Positions 1-4,482 of a stretch of 6,430 nt of DNA are shown piece after piece (position 1 is the first letter of the stretch; every line of letters starts with the position of its first letter). The stretch is from positions 1-6,430 of the forward strand of contig JAOZPL010000118.1 of the NCBI GenBank assembly GCA_029932795.1. The letters run 5' to 3'. A program made the translations under genes and the position numbers. The notes under the pieces are model-generated. The model saw nothing but the letters and a program-made list of their open reading frames with translations. It was not told the DNA's origin and ran no database searches. Origin of the DNA: Candidatus Zixiibacteriota bacterium. Its GTDB lineage: Bacteria; Zixibacteria; MSB-5A5; GN15; FEB-12.

Positions 1-60
1 GAGCATAATCAGAAGAAAGATCTGAAGCTTGGCTGCACCGTAAGCAACGAAATCAAACAA
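1..60 (-). CDS. fliR: Flagellar biosynthesis protein FliR, N-terminal fragment (runs off the left edge)
   Basis: Only the first 20 codons are visible, reading LFDFVAYGAAKLQIFLLIML with the first codon taken as a start. This matches the usual FliR beginning: a short amphipathic lead followed by the first membrane helix. FliR is an inner-membrane part of the flagellar type III export gate and assembles with FliP and FliQ into the FliPQR core. I chose the TTG at 58-60 because AAGGA (69-73 on the minus strand) lies 8 nt upstream and because the family normally begins just before the FDF/DF motif. There is no ATG in frame nearby. Unlike the other genes here, it is 216 bp from its upstream neighbour, fliQ. 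The identity rests on a short peptide plus its position after fliOPQ, which is where fliR is expected. Confidence 0.85.
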   Translation of the reverse strand, partial: MFDFVAYGAAKLQIFLLIML

Positions 61-276
61 GGCAAAAATCCTTATACTACGCCCTTATCGTCAACCTGTA
101 ACTCAAAGTCTGTGCCGAAGTGAAACAGTTGATTGACGTTTCGTAACTGGTTACGATGCGTACAGTTACGGATTTATGCCTGATGCGGAAATGGCTGGTG
201 CCGCCAGAATGTGGAAAATCTTACCAAGCCTGTGGGAAAAAGGTTCAGGCCAGGCCCGATGACGGATAATAACCAT
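61..276. other. fliQ-fliR intergenic spacer without a convincing gene
   Basis: This 216-bp gap separates two genes that are normally adjacent or overlapping. It holds a cluster of short inverted repeats (142-170), a weak GCCTG/CAGGC stem (228-232 with 246-250), and possible promoter-like sequence close to fliR. On the minus strand a 36-codon ORF (166-276) begins with ATG directly after the fliQ stop (TAGATG). On the plus strand a 37-codon ORF (156-269) contains two cysteines in an ECGKSYQACGKK segment. Neither peptide resembles a family I know, and neither has a strong ribosome-binding site, so I do not call either a gene. A regulatory or processing region for fliR and the genes beyond it is the simplest reading. 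Confidence 0.5.
142..170. repeat. Nested CGTAAC/GTTACG inverted repeats in the fliQ-fliR spacer
   Basis: CGTAACTG at 142-149 is the exact reverse complement of CAGTTACG at 163-170, giving 8-bp arms around a 13-nt loop. Within this, CGTAAC (142-147) and GTTACG (150-155) form a second, tighter inverted repeat with a 2-bp centre. The same left arm can therefore pair with either right arm. The short palindrome looks more like a protein-binding site than an RNA hairpin, because a 2-nt loop is unfavourable. The longer pairing could form a modest RNA stem. There is no U-tract beside it, so I do not call a terminator. Confidence 0.6.
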
Positions 277-549
277 CTAACCTACCAGTCCCGGAATCAG
301 GTCGAACAGATGATGAGTGAAATCGGTTAGCTTGTTTATCATCCAGGGCAGGAACAGCAACAGGGCCAGTGCCACGGCGAGGATTTTCGGTACAAAAGTC
401 AGGGTCATTTCGTTGATCTGCGTGACGGCCTGGAAAATCGACACAATCAAACCCACCACCAGGCCAAAAAGCAGCATTGGCCCGGCAACCAGCACAACCA
501 GCGTGAGAGCCTCCCGCCCGATACTGATAACCATCTGTGGCGTCATCAC
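277..549 (-). CDS. fliQ: Flagellar biosynthesis protein FliQ
   Basis: FliQ is a small inner-membrane subunit of the flagellar type III export gate and packs around FliP in the FliPQR assembly. The 90 residues match the family's usual length of about 90. Two hydrophobic helices are visible at about residues 16-38 and 53-73, and the conserved linker FQAVTQINEMTLTFVPK spans about residues 39-55. The GTG at 547-549 is followed directly by an ATG at 544-546. GAGGG lies 8 nt before the GTG and GAAGG lies 4 nt before the ATG, so either codon could be used; the ATG gives an N-terminus (MTPQMV) typical of the family. It begins 12 bp after fliP if the GTG is used. Identity is clear; only the start is uncertain, by one codon. 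Confidence 0.96.
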   Translation of the reverse strand: MMTPQMVISIGREALTLVVLVAGPMLLFGLVVGLIVSIFQAVTQINEMTLTFVPKILAVALALLLFLPWMINKLTDFTHHLFDLIPGLVG

Positions 550-561
550 CCTTCGTACCCT

Positions 562-1314
562 CTATATCTTGAACGATTCCACAAGTGACTTCACGAGTAA
601 ATACCAGCCGTCAACCAGCACAAACAGAAGTATCTTGAACGGCAGCGAAACAATGATGGGTGGCAACATCATCATCCCCATAGACAGCAGGACTGAGGCC
701 ACCACCATATCGATTACGAGAAAAGGCACAAAAATCACAAAGGCAATCTGAAAGGCTGTGCGAAGCTCGGAAATGACAAAACCGGGTACCAGCACGTGAA
801 GAGGTACATCATCGGGGCTGTTCGGTACCTCCAGACCGGCGATACTTACAAACAGGGCCAGATCCTGCTCGCGTGTTTGTGCCAGCATGAACTTCCGAAA
901 TGGCGCGACGGCTTTATCATATGCTTCCTCCCCACTGATCTGCTCCTCAAGGTACGGTTTAATCCCCTCCTCGTAAGACTTGTTCGCGACGGGCGTCATG
1001 ATGAAAAACGTCAAGAGAAGGGCCAGCCCAACCAGTAACTGGTTGGGTGGCATGTGCTGCGCACCCATGGCGTGCCGGAGGAACGACAGGACCACCACTA
1101 TCCGGATGAACGAGGTGACCATGATGAGAATCGAGGGTGCCAGAGCCAGCACGGTCAGAAGGATAATAATCTGGAGCGTTGCCGAAAGATCGGACGGTTC
1201 GCTGGCCTTGCCAACTTCCACCGAGAGTTTGGGCAATGTCTGAGCCGCCGCATTGGCGGTTTGAAGCAGGAGTGCAGCGCCGATAATCAGGACGCATCGC
1301 AGAAGTTTGGGCAT
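562..1314 (-). CDS. fliP: Flagellar biosynthesis protein FliP
   Basis: FliP forms the central ring of the export-gate channel through which rod, hook and filament subunits pass. The 250 residues are a normal length. A cleavable signal peptide is evident: Lys/Arg near the start, a hydrophobic core to about residue 18, and Ala-rich cleavage options near residues 20-24. The family blocks follow in order: LAPSILIMVTSFIRIVVVLS (58-77), the LRHAMG segment (79-84), a periplasmic region (about 111-175), PGFVISELRTAFQIAF (177-192), and the C-terminal LPFKILLFVLVDGW (224-237). The MGMMMLPP stretch (212-219) matches the methionine-rich loop known to act as a gasket in the export channel. The ATG start has only a weak upstream GAGA/AGGA. 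An 82-bp spacer with a stem-loop separates it from fliO, unlike the overlaps seen elsewhere in this operon. Confidence 0.98.
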   Translation of the reverse strand: MPKLLRCVLIIGAALLLQTANAAAQTLPKLSVEVGKASEPSDLSATLQIIILLTVLALAPSILIMVTSFIRIVVVLSFLRHAMGAQHMPPNQLLVGLALLLTFFIMTPVANKSYEEGIKPYLEEQISGEEAYDKAVAPFRKFMLAQTREQDLALFVSIAGLEVPNSPDDVPLHVLVPGFVISELRTAFQIAFVIFVPFLVIDMVVASVLLSMGMMMLPPIIVSLPFKILLFVLVDGWYLLVKSLVESFKI

Positions 1315-1362
1315 ATCCTATATCTCTTTTGTATCGTTACCGCAACATCCATGTCACGATAA

Positions 1363-1390
1363 ACAGTCGTGTCACAAAAGACACGACTGT
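1363..1390 (-). other. Perfect stem-loop in the fliO-fliP spacer
   Basis: ACAGTCGTGTC (1363-1373) is the exact reverse complement of GACACGACTGT (1380-1390), giving an 11-bp stem with a 6-nt loop. It starts 7 nt after the fliO stop codon. On the transcribed strand the loop reads TTTTGT and the stem is followed by TTTATCG. The downstream U-run is only three bases, so full intrinsic termination is unlikely, which makes sense because fliP, fliQ and fliR must still be transcribed. Partial attenuation, an RNase processing or mRNA-stability hairpin, or a dyad operator are all possible. The structure is directly visible; its function is inferred. Confidence 0.7.
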
Positions 1391-1396
1391 GCCCGG

Positions 1397-1975
1397 TCAG
1401 CCTTCCAGGGCTGCCGGATTTCGTTTCAGGCTCAGTCTGCGAACCTTCTTCGCCGCAGCACTGAGAATCATACCAAAATCTCTCTTTTCCCCCGTCTCTG
1501 TCTCATTTTCCAAGATCGCCCCGGTTTCATTCACGTCAAGTTGCGCCAGCACGGAGATCTGGCTGTCCGTCACACCAATGAGTACGGAACGGTCGGCCAC
1601 CCGTACCAGAGCCACCGATTTTTTTGGCCCGACGTACGTCGTCTGTATCACTTGAAGCAGGTGCTTGTGACCATTGGCAGCATAACGGTTCACCATCAGT
1701 CGTTTAAGGAGATACAAGCCGATATAGACACAGAAGATCACGATCACCAGCGCACTGAGCATTTTGATCAGTGGTCCAACCGGGCTGGAGCCGGCCAGCG
1801 GAATCACCGGATTGGATTCGGAGGTTCTCGCACCGGCTTGCACCAGTTGCCCATCCTGGTTTCTTTCGGCAGTCACCCGACTGACATTTACCAGATACAA
1901 CCCGGCAAAAGCCATCACCAACACGACGGATACCATGACGATCAGGCGCCTTTTATACTTTCTACTCGTCTGCAA
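1397..1975 (-). CDS. fliO: Flagellar biosynthesis protein FliO
   Basis: FliO is the poorly conserved membrane protein that helps assemble FliP into the export gate. The 192 residues contain a basic N-terminus (RKYKRR, 5-10) and a hydrophobic segment at about 11-29. A polar stretch follows, then a second membrane segment at about 68-90 ending in KRL. The cytoplasmic FliO domain begins at about residue 103 and carries the typical LQVIQTTYVGPKKSVALVRV (107-126), then VLIGVTDSQISVLAQLD. The first hydrophobic segment may be a signal sequence or anchor. The TTG start at 1973-1975 overlaps the end of fliN by 14 bp, with AAAGG 10 nt upstream; the next in-frame ATG (codon 14) would cut into the first membrane helix, so TTG is preferred. 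Position between fliN and fliP supports the call. Confidence 0.93.
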   Translation of the reverse strand: MQTSRKYKRRLIVMVSVVLVMAFAGLYLVNVSRVTAERNQDGQLVQAGARTSESNPVIPLAGSSPVGPLIKMLSALVIVIFCVYIGLYLLKRLMVNRYAANGHKHLLQVIQTTYVGPKKSVALVRVADRSVLIGVTDSQISVLAQLDVNETGAILENETETGEKRDFGMILSAAAKKVRRLSLKRNPAALEG

Positions 1976-2639
1976 GCGTCTTCAACCTTTCTTCAGGTGT
2001 CAATAACTGGGTAATGCGCAGTCCGAAGTTTTCATCCACGACAACCACCTCACCTCGTGCGACCACTTTCTGGTTAATGAGCAAATCCACCGGCTCACCG
2101 GCCAGCTTGTTGAGTTCCACCACCGACCCCGGACCAAGGGCAAGGATGTCGGCTATTGACAGTTTTGTCCGTCCTAGTTCGATAGAGATGGGCAGGTCGA
2201 CATCCATCAACAGGTCGATGTTATGCGCCTGCGGCTCTCCGGCCGGTCGCTGCAATTGTTGGAACTCTGCGCTCGAAACAGACGCTGCGCCAAAGTTAAT
2301 ATCATCCGGCGTCGCGCCCGGCTTCTCCTCAGGTAATCCCTCCAGCATGGAAAGGATGTCTGATTTGTCACCCTCCGGGACTTCCGCTTCGCCATCTGCC
2401 TGAAGTTGCTCTCCGCCAGCAGGGCTATCAGACTCCACGGAATCCGGTTCAGCGTCAGCAGCTTTCTCGATATCCTGCTCTCCGGCCTCGGCCTTACCGC
2501 CCGGGGGTTCTTCCTGTTCGGCTGGAGCAACCGACGCGCCTGCTGTACCATCTACCGACGCTGCGTCCGGCTGTTCCTGGGCGCTGTCACCACGAACTTC
2601 AGAATCTGCTGACTTATCAACATCCTGCTCATCAGTCAT
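1962..2639 (-). CDS. fliN: Flagellar motor switch protein FliN with a long acidic N-terminal extension
   Basis: FliN forms the base of the cytoplasmic C-ring with FliM and helps dock export substrates. The C-terminal SpoA domain is clear at about residues 140-217, starting NIDLLMDVDLPISIELGRTK (140-159), then ELNKLAGEPVDLLINQKVVA (175-194) and the ENFGLRIT strand (203-210). At 225 residues it is much longer than an enteric FliN of about 137. The extra length is an N-terminal region (1-139) rich in Glu, Asp, Ala, Gly, Pro and Ser, which is probably disordered. It lacks a visible CheC-like domain, so it is not a FliY. An 11-residue segment is present twice (4-14 and 54-64). The ATG is supported by AGGAG 8 nt upstream. 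It overlaps fliM by 8 bp and fliO by 14 bp, implying translational coupling. Confidence 0.95.
   Translation of the reverse strand: MTDEQDVDKSADSEVRGDSAQEQPDAASVDGTAGASVAPAEQEEPPGGKAEAGEQDIEKAADAEPDSVESDSPAGGEQLQADGEAEVPEGDKSDILSMLEGLPEEKPGATPDDINFGAASVSSAEFQQLQRPAGEPQAHNIDLLMDVDLPISIELGRTKLSIADILALGPGSVVELNKLAGEPVDLLINQKVVARGEVVVVDENFGLRITQLLTPEERLKTLADE
2448..2630 (-). repeat. Two copies of a diverged 11-codon repeat within fliN
   Basis: Codons 4-14 (2598-2630) encode EQDVDKSADSE and codons 54-64 (2448-2480) encode EQDIEKAADAE. Seven of 11 residues are identical and the other four are conservative changes. By my hand alignment, 24 of 33 bases match. The two units are 117 bp apart. This points to an old internal duplication within the acidic linker, although biased composition could produce part of the similarity. 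Confidence 0.5.
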
Positions 2640-3636
2640 TTGTCGTCTCCTTTATGATATCATCGTGCACTTCCACTACCTGAAAAGCGCGTTTCTTCCC
2701 TGAAACTCCCGGCTTGGCCGTAAACTTCTTTCGCTTGTTCACGCATATGTCGATAGGCATATCAATTCTCTTCTCTGAACAAATCGTGTCGCCGCTTTTC
2801 AGATTGAGAAAGTTGTTCATTTTGATCTTCGTATGCAGGAGCACAGCGCTCAATGTCGCTTCCACGCCCTCCAGATTGGTGATATTCTTAAACCGGTCTT
2901 CATCCATATTCTTTTTCTTGGTGGCATCAATCCAGTTCTGCGCCGAGAGCTTGCCGACGATCGGCTCCAGTGACACATACGGGTAGCAGATTGTCAGCAG
3001 ACCGGTCGCCTGGAACACCCGCACCTGGAAGGAGATGACAACCACCGTCTCTCCGGACGGGACGATCTGAATAAACTGGGGATTAGTCTCAAAACTTTTC
3101 TGCTCAATATCAATCTTGACCAGATGTTCCCAGGACTTCTCCAGTTCCCGGTATACACGTTCCACCAATCGCGCCATGACGGAACGTTCAATCCCGGTAA
3201 GTTCCCGTTCCGTCTCCAGAGTCTTGCCGTGGCCACCGAACATGCGGTCGATCACGGAGAACGTAAGAGTCGGATTGAAATCCACCAGGCACACCCCGTC
3301 AAGCGGCTCAGCCGAGAAGGTATAGGTGCAGGAGGGAGAGACAAGTGACATGATGAACTCGGAATATGTGATCTGATCCACTGACACCAGATCCACATCG
3401 GCAATCGTGCGCAGAACGGCGGAAAGCATCGATCCGAATAAACCAGCGAAGTTGTCGTGCAGGTTCTCAAGCGTCCGAATCTGATCCTTGGAAATACGGT
3501 TCGGATGTTTGAAGTCATACGCCACCACCGAGCGGATTTTCTCATCCTGGTATTCAGCCCCCGCACTCTCTCCCTCACTGTTGGAGACGGTCGTCAACAA
3601 GGCATCAATCTCGTTCTGAGTCAGGATCTTCGCCAC
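2632..3636 (-). CDS. fliM: Flagellar motor switch protein FliM
   Basis: FliM links the MS-ring protein FliG to FliN and binds phospho-CheY to reverse the motor. At 334 residues it is a standard length. The N-terminal CheY-binding peptide is intact, with LTQNEIDALL at residues 5-14, joined by a flexible linker. The CheC-like middle domain follows at about 47-235 and includes DRMFGGHGK (130-138), the GGxG loop that contacts FliG. The C-terminal SpoA domain spans about 253-325 (LEGVEATLSAVLLHTKIKMN at 255-274, through KRAFQV). An intact CheY-binding motif suggests chemotaxis control of this motor. The start is GTG, with AGGAG 9 nt upstream overlapping the fliL stop codon; it begins 12 bp after fliL. 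The last codons overlap the fliN start by 8 bp. Confidence 0.98.
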   Translation of the reverse strand: MAKILTQNEIDALLTTVSNSEGESAGAEYQDEKIRSVVAYDFKHPNRISKDQIRTLENLHDNFAGLFGSMLSAVLRTIADVDLVSVDQITYSEFIMSLVSPSCTYTFSAEPLDGVCLVDFNPTLTFSVIDRMFGGHGKTLETERELTGIERSVMARLVERVYRELEKSWEHLVKIDIEQKSFETNPQFIQIVPSGETVVVISFQVRVFQATGLLTICYPYVSLEPIVGKLSAQNWIDATKKKNMDEDRFKNITNLEGVEATLSAVLLHTKIKMNNFLNLKSGDTICSEKRIDMPIDICVNKRKKFTAKPGVSGKKRAFQVVEVHDDIIKETTND

Positions 3637-3648
3637 TTGATCACACTC

Positions 3649-4248
3649 CTACTGCAACACGAAATCAGTGTAATAGACGGCTGCGAGCTCGTCGGTCTCC
3701 AGCAATCTGGAAATCCTTTTCTTTATCTGATAGCGCATGATTTCCTTTTGCCTGGCATCAGTCAACTGGGTAACTGTTTTCGATGAGAGAATCGTGATCA
3801 GAGCATCCCGCACGACAATCTCCCGCGACTCAAACTCATGGGCGAGATCAGGGGATTCCAGTTCAAAGCCGAACGACACGGACAGAAACCGCGAGCCGCC
3901 GGTCCCGGCCGGGTTGACCACGATATCCTTGATGGCATAGACAACCGACGCAGCGGTCCCGTGGTCTGATTTCTTCTTTGCTTTTGACTTATCATACCGC
4001 TTAGCATCTTTGCCGTGATCCGCAACCTTCGCCGGCTCAACCTGACTGGTCTGGTCGGCAGTGCCAGCGTCCTTCGAGCCGGCCAGCATCGGCCTGACCA
4101 CAAAAATCGCCAGCACAACACCAACAAGCAGGCAAGCTACACCGATGGCGCCGAACAGAAGAGTTTTCTTTGAGCCCTTCTTCTCTGTGGACTCACCCGA
4201 GGCTTCTTCACTCAGCTCAACGGTCTTTTTTTCTTCGTCTGTCGGCAT
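3649..4248 (-). CDS. fliL: Flagellar basal body-associated protein FliL
   Basis: FliL is a single-pass inner-membrane protein that surrounds or supports the MotAB stator units. The 199 residues have a charged cytoplasmic N-terminus (1-28), one membrane helix at about 29-51, and a periplasmic linker. The linker includes a basic stretch rich in Lys (about 81-94, DAKRYDKSKAKKKS). The conserved FliL domain is at about 103-199, with YAIKDIVVNPAGTGGSRFLS (104-123), the REIVVRDALITILSSKTV block (142-159) and the C-terminal VYYTDFVLQ. The ATG has GGGAG 7 nt upstream, overlapping the flbD stop, and only 2 bp separate the two genes. The extra length over a 150-170 residue FliL lies in the N-terminus and the linker. 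motA and motB, often next to fliL in flbD-containing operons, are not between flbD and fliL here. Confidence 0.96.
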   Translation of the reverse strand: MPTDEEKKTVELSEEASGESTEKKGSKKTLLFGAIGVACLLVGVVLAIFVVRPMLAGSKDAGTADQTSQVEPAKVADHGKDAKRYDKSKAKKKSDHGTAASVVYAIKDIVVNPAGTGGSRFLSVSFGFELESPDLAHEFESREIVVRDALITILSSKTVTQLTDARQKEIMRYQIKKRISRLLETDELAAVYYTDFVLQ

Positions 4249-4250
4249 AA

Positions 4251-4475
4251 CTAACTCCCGTCAGGTTCTGTATCAGGACCCGGACCCCGTATCCGAGCCG
4301 CCGTTAACCTCTTGAAACCGGCCACCAAGTCAATAACTTCGTCGACCGTTTCCTTGACCATGATCTTCTTCCCTGTCGTCAGAGTAATCATGGTGTCCGG
4401 AATGGACTCAACGAACTCAATCAGATCGGCGTTGATAACCAGCTCCGTGTCATTTATTCGTGTAACTCGAACCAT
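4251..4475 (-). CDS. flbD: FlbD/SwrD-family flagellar protein
   Basis: This 74-residue protein matches the small FlbD family found directly after flgE in many flagellar operons; the Bacillus homologue, SwrD, is reported to raise motor power. It is unrelated to the Caulobacter response regulator that is also called FlbD. The conserved core fills residues 1-56: MVRVTRINDTELVINADLIE, then FVESIPDTMITLTTGKKIMV and KETVDEVIDLV. A Pro/Gly/Asp-rich tail (about 63-74) extends beyond the core. No membrane segment or signal peptide is visible, so it is probably cytoplasmic. The ATG has GAGG 10 nt upstream, formed by the last codons of flgE, and lies 7 bp after the flgE stop. Its exact biochemical function is not settled. 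Confidence 0.93.
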   Translation of the reverse strand: MVRVTRINDTELVINADLIEFVESIPDTMITLTTGKKIMVKETVDEVIDLVAGFKRLTAARIRGPGPDTEPDGS

Positions 4476-4482
4476 TTACAAG

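Noticed and set aside
71..94. Sigma-70-type promoter from TTGACG (89-94) and TATAAG (71-76)
   Set aside because: The spacer is only 12 bp, too short for a functional -35/-10 pair.
317..751. Plus-strand open frame of 144 codons opposite fliP and fliQ
   Set aside because: It is Ser/Thr/Ile-rich with no family features, and both FliP and FliQ are unmistakable on the other strand.
1363..1390. Calling the fliO-fliP hairpin a true rho-independent terminator
   Set aside because: Only three U residues follow the stem, and essential export genes lie downstream in the same direction with no clear new promoter between them.
1307..2014. Plus-strand open frame of 235 codons opposite fliO and its flanks
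   Set aside because: It is His/Gln/Arg-rich with no recognisable domain, and it lies antisense to fliO, whose membrane segments and FliO domain are clear. It looks like a chance open frame.
1962..2639. Calling this gene fliY because of its length
   Set aside because: FliY carries a CheC-like phosphatase domain before the SpoA domain. Here the extra length is low-complexity acidic sequence without such a domain.
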